Assembly (NCBI RefSeq): GCF_018320785.1
Contig: NC_054867.1
Span: 54,353,776-54,417,775 of the forward strand
Direction of reading: 5' to 3'
From: Cheilinus undulatus
Lineage: Eukaryota; Chordata; Actinopteri; Labriformes; Labridae
Length of the DNA: 64,000 nt
Below the pieces are notes generated by a model that searched no databases, had not been told where the DNA came from, and saw only the letters and a list, made by a program, of their open reading frames with translations. The first letter of the stretch is position 1; the number at the start of each line of letters is the position of its first letter. Made by a program: the position numbers and the translations under genes. Shown piece by piece: positions 43,660-54,100 of the stretch.

Positions 43660-45015
43660 CAAAAATAGGTCAAAGGAGAAAGAAATGGTGAAAATGGGTT
43701 AAAAATGTATCTTTTTTTGTTAGTATGGCAAAATTGGGCAATAAATGGCTAAACAATGGCAAAAAATAGGTAACAAGTGGCAAAATAGGGGCAAAAAATG
43801 GGTTGAAAGTTGCAAAAGATGGCAAAAATGGGTAAAAAGTGATGAAAAACTGGGAAAAAAAGGCAAAGCAACAGAGAAAGTCAGCAAGACGTGAGCAATT
43901 AATGGTTAAAAGTGATGAAAAATATGGCAAAATTGGGCATAAATTGTCAAAGAGGTGGCCAAAATAGGTCACAAGTGGCAAAATAGTGTCAAAGTGGGTT
44001 AAACATTTTTTTGTGCTGCAAAATTGGGGCAATAAGTGGCTAAACAATGGCAAAATGGGTTACAAGTGGCAAAAAAAGTTTTAAAAAAAAGGGTTGAAAG
44101 TTGCAAAAGGTGGAAAAAGGGGTCAAAAGTGATGAAAAAATGGAATAAGGCCAAACAATAACAAAAGTGGGCAAAAGGTGGCAATATTTCGTTAAAACTT
44201 AAAAAGTGGCAAAATTGTATGCAAATTGGCAAAAACATGGCAAAAATAGATAACTTGAAAAAAAGGCTGAAAATTGGTTAATTTTTTTAGTTATTTGTTA
44301 GTATGGCAAATTGGGCAGTAAAGGGCTAAACAATAGCAAAAAATGGGTTACAAGTGTCAAAAAAGTAGCAAAAAAATGGGTTACAAGTGGAAAAAAGTAG
44401 CAAAAATTGGGTTACAAGTGGCAAAAGGTGGCAAAAAATAGAACAAAAGTGATGCAAAAATTGGGAAAAAAGGCCAAACAAGAGAAAAGTGGGCAAAAGG
44501 TGTGAAATAATCAGTTAAAAGTGATGAGAAAATATAGCAAAATTGGGCATAAATTGTCAAAGAGGTGGCAAAAAAGGTCACAAGTGGCAAAATAGTGGCA
44601 GAATGGGTTATACATTTTTAATGCTGCAATATTGGGTAATAAGTAGCCAAACAACAGCAAAAAATGGGTTAAAATTTGGAAAAAGGTGGTAAAAAGAGGT
44701 CAAAAGTGATGAAAAACTGGGAAAAAAGAGGCCAAACAATATCAAAGTGGGCAAAAGATGGCAGTATTTGGTTAAAAGTTATGAAAAAGTGGCAAAATTT
44801 TACGCAAATTGTCAAAAAGGCAGCAAAAATGGGTTAAAAGTGGCAACAAAGGGGTTGAAAGTTGCAAAAAGGTGGTAAAAAGGGGTCAGAATGATTAAAA
44901 AAGCAAAAAGTGGCCAAACAATAGAAAAAGTGAGTGAAAAGTAGCAAAAAGAAGCAAATAAATGCCTTAAAGGAGCAAAATTAATTAAAGGTGTTAAAAG
45001 AAGTGGTAAAGCAGG

Positions 45016-45046
<31 letters not shown>

Positions 45047-45060
45047 GTTTTTAACTTGGT
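43660..45060. repeat. GTGGCAAAAATGGGTTAAAA-type array
   Basis: Highly degenerate phrases of GTGGCAAAA, ATGGGTTACAAGTGGCAAAA and AAAAGTGATGAAAAA fill 1.4 kb and close with a 25-base A run. This is the complement of the interior of the element at 1123-2041. The expected CAGTG...AACTC ends are not evident, so the array has outgrown or lost its carrier. Confidence 0.8.
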
Positions 45061-45254
45061 TAAAAGTAGCATGAATAAATCATTTCAACACCCTAACCCA
45101 ATAATAGCTTATGAGGCTTTTCAGCTCTAAAGGAGGAAACTGTTAGCCAGAACCAATGCTTCTGATCCAACACACATGAATGATATTAAATCACGACTGG
45201 GGACGGCCCATTCTCTGGGTGTTTTTACGGCTCAGATCTGTGGACAGGCCGGGC

Positions 45255-45345
45255 TAGAGTACTTGTCATAAAGTTGTAGTAATAACGTATGGTTGTACAA
45301 ATTCCCAAGGCACACCTAGACCAGCCTCACCATTTGAGAACCACT
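45255..45345 (-). mobile_element. hAT-type transposon end remnant
   Basis: On the minus strand AGTGCAGTGGTTCTCAAATG leads into GGTGAGGCTGGTCTAGGTG and TGCCTTGGGAATTTGTACAA, the familiar look of a fish hAT-type element start. No second end seen. Confidence 0.4.
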
Positions 45346-46004
45346 GCACTAAACACTGTATTCTTCCTGCTGTACCTACACACAGGAAATAAATCTGTGA
45401 AATAAATCTGCTGTTACTAAATCTCTGAGTCGGTGCAGCTTGAACGAGAGCGTGTGAGTGTGATGTCAGTGATGATTCAGGTGAGGGAGGATCAGCTGGC
45501 CTAAGTTTCTCTCCTAACTGCCACATAAACCATTTTAAAGTGTCAGGAGCAGTGACTACTTGCACCTTATGCCTTTTTAAAATTTTTCTAGTTCAAATAA
45601 ACATTTAATAGGCTCTTTGAGATAATTTTGTCATGTATTGAGTTGATAATGTGTGATAAGTTAAAAATTTAAGTTGACTGTGATAAGAGTTAAGGCCCAA
45701 ACATACTCGAGCGTACTGTGAGCGGAGCGGGCTCCGCGCAAGAGCTTCCATAGTCGAGCACACTGCAGTGTAGTAGTTTCCTGTGAAATTTCCGTGAAAT
45801 CCTACATTTCCCACAATCCTTGCATGTTGTTTATATTTTTCTGTCATGGTGTCCTACACCGACGAAGCCTGCTGGCTTTGCAAAGCACTAAAATTAAGAG
45901 ACGGTGGTACGTATGGCCATTAAATGCCACAGGAGACAGGGGAAGGGGAGTATGCCATGTTGGTGAAGGACATGTGAAGTATTGACGCGGGAAAAAAATT
46001 TTAG

Positions 46005-46121
46005 TACTTCCAAATGACACGTGAAAACTTTGATGATCTAGTTGGGTGCCTAGCCCCACTCCTCCACTCGGGGAGTCACCGCTCACGTTGCATCAGCGTT
46101 GCACAGAGGAACAAAATGCAG
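46005..46121 (+). pseudogene. PIF/Harbinger transposase fragment
   Basis: The frame reads YFQMTRENFDDLVGCLAPLL followed by HSGSHRSRCISVAQRNKMQ. The F-x-M-T-x-E-x-F-D-D-L pattern is characteristic of the N-terminal part of Harbinger transposases. The catalytic DDE residues are absent, and the surrounding 45690-46260 segment has only non-coding terminal-like sequence. Confidence 0.55.
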
Positions 46122-46359
46122 GTCGGTGTCACATTTAATGCGGGTCCATGTGAAAAATACATGCCGAGCCGTGTTTTGTGTGACACCAGTACACGGAGCG
46201 GAGTCCGCGCAGTCGTAAAATTTGAGCTTTGCACACATGGGCCTTGCAGACATCCACTTTGAGTCCATGCAGACCTCCACAGAGTCCGTTCTACATATGT
46301 TCCGCCCGAGTTTGTTTGGGCAGTTAGCTACTTGTGGCTGCTGATGAACCCTATAATAG

Positions 46360-47100
46360 CCATCTTATCACATTCGCCAAGGAGGTTATGTGATCCGGTG
46401 GGTTTGTTAGTTAGTTTGTTTTTTAATTTGTTTGTTTGTTGGCAACATAACTCAAAAAGTTATGGGCAGCTTTTCATGAAATTTTCAGGAAATATCAGAA
46501 ATGGCATAAGGAAGAACTGATTAGATTTTGGGAGTGATCCAGATCACCATTTGGATCCAGGAATTTTTAAAGGATTCTTTACTATTGCGAGATAGGGCTT
46601 ATGGTGGAGGTCTGTGCTGTTACCACTTTACACCAGGAGATGGCGAACACGAGTGACTTCAATCCCAGCAGCATTTTGGGTGTGTTTCTATTCAAAGTTT
46701 TGGAGTTATAGAGTTTGAAAGACGCACGCCTGGTCGAAGAGACAAGTGGGAGGGTAACAGAGAGAAAGACAGCAAATTGTAGTGAGAATACTCACCATGC
46801 TGGGAGGAATAGAGGAATATTCACCCTCTGCCATGACTTCAAGTCGTCAAGTGAGACCATGGGTGAGACTGTCAGTGCATCTGTTGGCACCAGCAGGCTA
46901 GCTTCCACCATGACAGTCCACCCGTAGCAAAGCCAGTGCTTTTCCTCACCGTGTTTACACCCCACCAGGGAGGGAATAATCGGCAAATGCCGTAGTGGGA
47001 GGCACATGGGGACGGATCCAGGAATTTTTTAAAAGATTCTTCACTAATGGGAGATAGGGTTAATGGCGGATGTCTGTGCTCTCCCAGTGCTTTTCTAGTT
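46360..47100 (+). repeat. Interspersed repeat (CCAAGGAGGTTATGT ... GATCCAGGAATTTTT), interrupted
   Basis: 46375-46620 is a long copy of a common interspersed repeat containing ACATAACTCAAAAAGTTATG and TGGATCCAGGAATTTTTAAA. At 47013-47095 a second partial copy (GATCCAGGAATTTTTTAAAA) appears after about 400 bp of unrelated sequence, so either an insertion duplicated the end or two copies lie side by side. Non-coding. Confidence 0.6.
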
Positions 47101-47920
47101 TTAATATTTGTTTGCCAACCAAATGCAGATGTAAAAAAGGTGTATTAATATAACTAAACTCTTAGTGTAGTAACATCTGTTGATGTACCTTACATACATA
47201 ACATATCAAATCGGGATTTTATTGTAGCCCCCCTGAAGAAAAATGCACCAGCCACCGCTGAGCCGAAGGGCATATATACGTTTGCCACACCTGTTCATAA
47301 ATAGTGGCAATAAGCCACACCCACACACCTGGAAGTGCACTGATTGAAACACACCTGGAAGTGCACTGATTGACTCCCCTTAGTGAGTTACCAGGTTTAT
47401 CTTGTTATTTATACATCAGACATTATTATTATACACGTTCCTTGTGTATGGAGCCTGTTGTCCTCTAAGCTCTACGGCACTTGGATTGCCCCCTGGTGAC
47501 AGATGAAGTGTTTTAATCTAAGTTTCATATCAGACTCTTCCTGACACTGCTCTCGTGAAGAACGGCACAAAAATAAATCTGAAAATATAAAATGTGAAGC
47601 CATGTTAGAGGGAGATGTCAGAAACTAGCAGCTGTGTTTGGGTTCTTCTGTTGTAGTCTTGTGTTTTGAAGAGTAATAACAGGTTAGTCCAGTTTGTTTT
47701 TATCCTCCTTGTTAAAATAAGTCTGTTGAATAAGAGGAATGTTCTAGAAACATGTGCGTTTGTTTCTGAGGTCAGAGAACAGAAAATGAGCTCCTCTTAT
47801 TTTTAGTTTCTCTTTTATGTTTCCTGTTTTTACTAGCTTAGGGCCGCCCTGACCACGGGGGCCGCCCTGACCACAGAGCTGGGCACACAGAGTCAGAGGA
47901 TTATGACGCAGGAAGTAGCA
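47101..47920. other. Region upstream of kiss1
   Basis: Contains a short direct duplication of CACACCTGGAAGTGCACTGA (about 47312 and 47348). No exon recognised. Confidence 0.4.
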
Positions 47921-47923
47921 TCC

Positions 47924-47931
47924 TTTAAAAG
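47924..47931 (+). promoter_or_regulatory. TATA-like element of kiss1
   Basis: TTTAAAAG about 30 bp before the probable transcription start and 45 bp before the first donor (TGTAAG|GTAAGA). Distance and context are right for a core promoter; not tested. Confidence 0.45.
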
Positions 47932-47944
47932 AGCGCTGACAGTC

Positions 47945-47976
47945 ACGAGGGTCGGGAAGTCTCAGTCAGCTGTAAG
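47945..47976 (+). other. kiss1: Probable 5' non-coding exon of kiss1
   Basis: Sequence ending CAGTCAGCTGTAAG is followed by the strong donor GTAAGA at 47977. The next acceptor on this strand is at 49849. It has no ATG, consistent with a non-coding first exon; the start coordinate is an estimate. Confidence 0.45.
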
Positions 47977-48039
47977 GTAAGACTAACACCTGATCTCTGT
48001 GTCTGTGCTGGTGTTATTTTTGTATTATTAATAATAATA

Positions 48040-48086
48040 ATGATAGAAATAATAACAGTTATAATAATAATAATAATAAACAGTTG

Positions 48087-48120
<34 letters not shown>

Positions 48121-48155
48121 GTAATAATAGTAATAATAATAATAATAATAGTACA
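48040..48155. repeat. (TAA)n / (AAT)n microsatellite
   Basis: Nearly continuous ATA trinucleotide repeats with occasional GTAATA interruptions, in the first kiss1 intron. Confidence 0.95.
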
Positions 48156-48779
48156 ATTCAGATAAAAAATATATTGGTAAAGACTAATTATTGATAAGCT
48201 TTATTCAAACTCAGTCTGATACTAACACACTAAGTCTCTATTAAAGGATTCAGAATGTGGGTTCATAGAGAAGCTCGATTTCTTTATTTAAATGAAAGAA
48301 CAGCTGGAAATATTAAGATGTCGAAACTGTTAGAAGTGTGAAAAATGACAATGGATTTTTGAGCTATATAAATAGTTATTTATTGGAGATTTTTTAAATG
48401 TTTGACTCTTTTTTTCTTAGCCTAAGAAATGAGAATATGTTTTTTATATTTTCATAAATATCTAAATATGTTGATTTTTCTTTTTTATAGACCGATGGTT
48501 TAAATTCATCAGCATATCAAAATATTTTTCCTTCAGAAATTAAGAAAAGACAATAAACAAAATAAAAATTATTTTTAAACTTTAGATGTACCTGTGACTG
48601 TGGATAAAAAGACTAAAAACAGCTGAATTATTGATCAGATGAAGGTTTTTTTTTTTTTTTTAATCTCTGTGGGGTCTGAGCGTGCTCAGAACAGAGGGAT
48701 GGGTTACCTAGCAACCAGACGGTCAGACACCATCATTCAGCTCCTCTGTAGATTCAAACATCAGACATTTAACTTTATT

Positions 48780-49285
48780 TTACTTTGTTTTTAAGTTGTG
48801 TAATTTAAAAAAAAAAAAAAATTATTTTGTTTTAATTTTTTTATTTTGTTTAATTTTGCTTTGTTTGATTTTTTGTTGTATTTTGCAGTGTTTTTTATTT
48901 GATTTTTTTGTAATGTTTCTTTTGTGTCATATTTGTTTACTCTTGTTTTAATTTGATTTTGTTTTTTGTTTTTTAGTTTTGTTTCATTTTTGTTTGTCAT
49001 GTTTTCATTATTTTACTTTTGATTGTATATCATTTTAATTTATTTTTAAATATATTTTATTATATTTTATTTTTTTTTATTTTTTGAGTGATGCACGACA
49101 GAACTTGACAAGTGAGGGACAACACATTTGCAACAACGCTGTGGTCAGACAGTACAGATAGTGAACACCAGACAAGACAGGGACATGCAGGAACTCAAAA
49201 CATAATGACATTTTAAAATGAGGGTGTTCAGGGGCTATGGTTTGGTGTATGTGGGTGTGTAAATGTATGAATACATACATATAAA

Positions 49286-49325
<40 letters not shown>

Positions 49326-49390
49326 GTATGGGTGTGTGTGTGTGTAAACATAATAATAATAATAATAATAATAATAATTAATAAAAAATA
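48780..49390. repeat. T-rich simple sequence with (TA)n and (ATA)n tracts
   Basis: TTTTGTTTAATTTTGTTT phrases run to about 49085; a (TA)n tract lies at 49289-49323 and an (ATA)n tract at about 49350-49378. Between them (49085-49260) is ordinary sequence. Confidence 0.85.
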
Positions 49391-49868
49391 AATAAATAAA
49401 AATGTAGTATATATATGAATGTGGGAAGTTACAAAGGTAGAGGAATAGTTTATGAAGAGCCTATAATAAATGACAAGGAGAGAGTGAATAAAAAACGGAA
49501 GATGAAACAAAACCAAGGATCAGGAAGGGGAAAATATCTTGCATTAATAATAATGAATATATATCTGAAAAAAAAAAATGCAACAAACAAACAAACAAAA
49601 AGCAGAGAGAGAGAGAGAGAGAAAGCCTTGCATTATGCTTCTATTATCACTATTATTCCTCCCCATCGAGCCATTCTTTGGTCTAATTTTGTAATTTTTA
49701 CCTGACCATCCTGTTTCCCCTGTTACACATGTGGCCCCACTAGATATTTCCAAGCTCCGCCCCCCTGTCGTCATTGGTTGATTAGAGCCAGCTGTCTCTT
49801 CTCTGTGATAAACTCTTAAATCTCACGTGTTCCTCCTTTTATTGTCCAGCAGAGACGTCCAGGCTGCA

Positions 49869-49959
49869 ATGATGACCACGCTGATGGTTTCTATGGTAAC
49901 AGCTGCTCTGTGTGTTAACATCTGCTCCTCCATCACCGTGACAACCACACACAACAAAG
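49869..49959 (+). CDS. kiss1: kiss1 coding exon 1 (signal peptide)
   Basis: Acceptor TTATTGTCCAG at 49849, exon start 49850, ATGATG at 49869 (either could initiate; the first is taken). Donor AACAAAG|GTAGCA at 49960, phase 1. Confidence 0.93.
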
Positions 49960-50519
49960 GTAGCACTAATATGGCCAATTAAATGTTAAAAAAAATATTT
50001 TTCTTTGTATGCTACTGTCTTAAAATGTAATCATAATTTTTTATAGAAATAAAAACAAATATGAAAGTAAAGATTTAAAATTATTATGAAGTAAAAAAAA
50101 AGATAAAAATGTATAAAATGTAACTATATAAAAACAAAATAATATCCATTGATATAAAAATATTAAAAAATATGTATTTATAAAAACATAAAAATAATTG
50201 CAAACATAATAAACATAGACAATATTAATCAGTCACCTGATTGGTTAATCATAAACATGTCTGTTGTTTTTCTTTAGAACAGGAAGTTCTGAATGCACTC
50301 AGAAATCTCAGCCACCCTGCCCTCTCACCAGCAGCAAAGACTTCTGGGAGTTTATGTGGTCATAAGGAGCGACCAACTGATGGAAAGTTCTGGAGGCCGG
50401 GATGGAGGATGTGTGATTGGCTCCACCCACAAAGCCCAGTTAGACGGCAGGAAGTGACATCATACAACCTGAACTCCTATGGTCTGAGATACGGGAAGAG
50501 ACAGAATGCCGGTGGCTGA
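49869..50519 (+). CDS. kiss1: Kisspeptin-1 precursor (two coding exons)
   Basis: Kisspeptin activates the Kiss1r (GPR54-type) receptor and acts in brain control of reproduction. Coding exons 49869-49959 and 50278-50519 join to a 110-residue precursor. It has a hydrophobic signal segment (MMTTLMVSMVTAALCVNICS), a spacer with two cysteines, and the processing cassette RR-QEVTSYNLNSYGLRY-GKR. The RR and GKR sites would release a 15-residue peptide with N-terminal Gln (able to form pyroglutamate) and an amidated Tyr C-terminus made from the Gly. Its last ten residues, YNLNSYGLRY, have Tyr where most Kiss1 peptides have Phe. The precursor ends QNAGG. The intron join (phase 1) is clean, and the neighbour golt1a agrees with known synteny. 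Confidence 0.96.
50278..50519 (+). CDS. kiss1: kiss1 coding exon 2 (mature peptide)
   Basis: Acceptor TTTTTCTTTAG. Encodes 80 residues, from EQEVLNALRNLSH to the stop after QNAGG, including the peptide at residues 88-102 of the precursor and the GKR amidation/cleavage site. Confidence 0.97.
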
Positions 50520-50555
50520 CCGCGCTCGCCATTTCATAATTATTGTTTTATTTAG

Positions 50556-50561
50556 AATAAA
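50556..50561 (+). terminator. Polyadenylation signal of kiss1
   Basis: AATAAA in TTTAGAATAAAGCTGTGG, 37 bp after the stop codon. A second AATAAA at about 50621 could be an alternative. Confidence 0.8.
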
Positions 50562-51032
50562 GCTGTGGCCTAGGATTTTATATTTAGATTTTTTCTTAGA
50601 TATTTAATTTAAATGTGTGAATAAAGTTAGAACCCTGTGATTTTAGATCCATGTTTATTCATTTATGTCTAATTTAATTTAAATGAATCGCCCTGTGTTT
50701 TACAGTATTTGAACTGAAGATGTGTGAATAAATTAAAGCTCATTATCGGTCTGTTCACTGAATCAAACTCAGACTACATGAAAATAAATGCCAGTCATAT
50801 CTGACTTAAATTTAACTCCTGTTTCATCAGAATGATGAAGTAATGAGCATTAAATCTGAATGTTTTAAAGCTTTTAAAAACATTGATCACCATGATTTAA
50901 GTTTGACTCAAATGTCACAAAAGATCCAGTAAACAGTCTGTCAGTTTAAAATGAGAGCCAATCAAAATCAAAAGAATCTGAGAAATGAAGGTGTTTGTAA
51001 AAAAATATTTACTAGTATTAATATTTAAATGT

Positions 51033-51038
51033 TTTATT
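51033..51038 (-). terminator. Polyadenylation signal of golt1a
   Basis: Minus-strand AATAAA about 95 bp after the golt1a stop. The convergent kiss1 signal lies less than 500 bp away, so the two 3' ends are close. Confidence 0.6.
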
Positions 51039-51131
51039 TTACATGTAAACTACTGAGGTAAAAAAGGAATACTGCACACTGCAAAAATAAATTAACCAGA
51101 GCAGGAACCACGAGGTCTCTTCAACCACGGC

Positions 51132-51167
51132 TCAGACCATCGACGACGACGAGCTGCTCGACAGCAT
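51132..51167 (-). CDS. golt1a: golt1a exon 5
   Basis: Acceptor TTTGTGTTGTAG; encodes MLSSSSSSMV-stop with one extra serine codon run (AGC/TCG), short cytoplasmic tail. Confidence 0.9.
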   Translation of the reverse strand: MLSSSSSSSMV

Positions 51168-54100
51168 CTACAACACAAACACAAGTTTGATCAGCTGATT
51201 TCTCATTTTATAGGCATTAAGCAATGACTGAGGAGAAAACTCACCGCACTTAGAAACGGGAGGTTGACAGCAGAGAGAACAAAGCTGAGCGCCATTGGGA
51301 AGAACGACCTGAGAGACAAAGAAATTCATCAAACAAAATCCCAATCAAGATATCAGTAAGATTACACTGATAACAAGATATCAGTAAGATAACATTGAAA
51401 ACAAGATATCAGTAAGATAACACTGAAAACAAGATATCAGTAAGATAACATTGAAAACAAGATATTAGTAAGATAACACTGAAAACAAGATATCAGTAAG
51501 ATAACATTGAAAACAAGATATCAGTAAGATAACACTGAAAACAAGATATCAGTAAGATAACACTGAAACAAGATATCAGTAAGATAACACTGAAAACAAG
51601 ATATCAGTAAGATAACATTGAAAACAAGATATCAGTAAGATAACACTGAAAACAAGATATCAGTAAGATAACATTGAAAACAAGATATCAGTAAGATAAC
51701 ATTGAAAACAAGATATCAGTAAGATAACACTGAAAACAAGATATAAGTAAGATAACATTGAAAACAAGATATCAGTAAGATAACACTGAAAACAAGATAT
51801 CAGTAAGCTAACACTGAAAACAAGATATCAGTAAGATAACATTGAAAACAAGATATCAGTAAGATAACATTGAAAACAAGATATCAGTAAGATAAAACTG
51901 AAAATAAGATATCAGTAAGATAACATTGAAAAAAGATATCAGTAAGATAACACTGAAAACAAGATATCAGTAAGACAACATTGAAAACAAGATATCAGTA
52001 AGATAACATTGAAAACAAGATATCAGTAAGATAACATTGAAAACAAGATATCAGTAAGATAACACTGAAAACAAGATATCAGTAAGCTAACACTGAAAAC
52101 AAGATATCAGTAAGATAACATTGAAAACAAGATATCAGTAAGATAACACTGAAAACAAGATATCAGTAAGATTACACTGAAAACAAGATATCAGTAAGAT
52201 AAAACTGAAAACAAGATATCAGTAAGATAACATTGAAAACAAGATATCAGTAAGATTACACTGAATGAGTCCCTGTTTATTTGTGACCAACCTGAATAAA
52301 TGAACAAAGCCATAACTCTCCACCAGGATGCCAATGATTGGCCAGCGGCAAAGCACCAAGGCCACACCCCCCAGGAAGAAAAAGGAACCTCTGAATTTAT
52401 GTCTCTGGAAGAAGAAGCGAGCTGTCCTCCTAAACCCCACGATCAGCATCAGACCAGCCAGGAACAAGATCTACCAGACACAAGATCATGTTAAATATTC
52501 ATATTTCTACTGATATGGCCCTAAGGTTAGAACACCAAAGAACAAGATGTACCAGAGACAAGATCATGTTAAATATTCATATTCATGCCAATGAAACCCT
52601 AACATTAGAACACCAGAGAAGCAAGATCTACCAGAGACAAGATCATGTTTGATATTCATACTCATGCTGATGAGACCCTAATGTTAGAACGCCAAAGAAC
52701 AAGATCTGCCAGAGACAAGATCATGTTAAATATTCATATTTCTGCTGATATGACCCTAAGGTTAGAACACCAAAGAACAAGATGTACCAGAGACAAGATC
52801 ATGTTACATATTCAGAGTTCTGCCAATTTGACCCTAACATAAGAACGCCGAAGAACAAGATCTGCCAGTGACAAGATCATGTTATATATTCAGAGTTCTG
52901 CCAATTTTACCATAACATAAGAAAGCCAAAGAACAAGATCTGCCAGTGACAAGATCATGTTAAATATTCATATTTCTGCCAATTTGACCCTAACATCAGA
53001 ACACCAGAGAAATAAGATCAGCAAGAGACAAGATCATGTTCATTATAAAGAGTTCTGTCAATTTGACCCTAACATTAGAACGCCAAAGAACAAGATCTAA
53101 CAGAGACAAGATCATGTTAAATATTCATATTACTGCTGATATGACCCTAACATTAGCACACCAAAGAACAAGATCTGCCAGACACAAGATTATGTTTAAA
53201 TAAATATGTAGTCATATGGATAAGCCCTTTTTTGCCCCCTCATCCATTTGTCTTGTAGTGATAAATACGTGAACAACAAAGGAAAATTAAATCAAGGACA
53301 ACACATCATAAAACAAAACAATTAACATTCTTTAGTAATTCATCACCCATGAGGAATGATCTTGTGTATAATCATGATTGATCAAGCTGTTTTAGCTGAT
53401 TTAATGCTGATAATTAGAGATGCATTAACCGCAGAAAGTTTAAAGTGTACTCACATTTCCAAAGGCCAGAAGGACGGAGTCAAAGTACAACAACACGCCA
53501 AAGAGCAGGAAGAACAACCCGAAGCCCATCACACCGATCCCTATCTCTGAAAGACATGATCAATCACTTAATCAATCAATCCATCATTAATCCATATTTT
53601 AACAATCAATAGCGGCTCTCTGATTCATCGATCTAGTTTATTGTTTTCCTTTTCTTCTTTTTTATTAAAAAAAGTGAATGAAAGTGTTTTTTTATTTACT
53701 CATGTTTGTGTTTTTGATCAAAAAGCAAGATGTAACATTCTTTTCTCATAATGTATGTGATGCCACTGGTGTTTTAATAAACGAATGTTGCATCACCAGT
53801 GTTTTGTTCTTTAATCTTTCTTTTCTGATCAGAAAATAAAAACTATAAGATGCATACATTTTTAAATTTCTTTTTAGAAAATGAAATAGAAACAAAAACA
53901 GAGCATTTGTAGTTTTTTATTCCTAATTTAATCTGAACTCCCTGAAAGGCCCATGTAGCGAAAGAGTTTGTTTCTTGATTTTGTGTTTCTGATTTTTTAA
54001 GCTAAGAAAAAAAGGTTGGAAATCACTGGTCTCAAACATAACCAGACATATTTCACACTTTGAATGAGTGTGCTCAGCCTCTAAAATACCAGCTGGTTCA

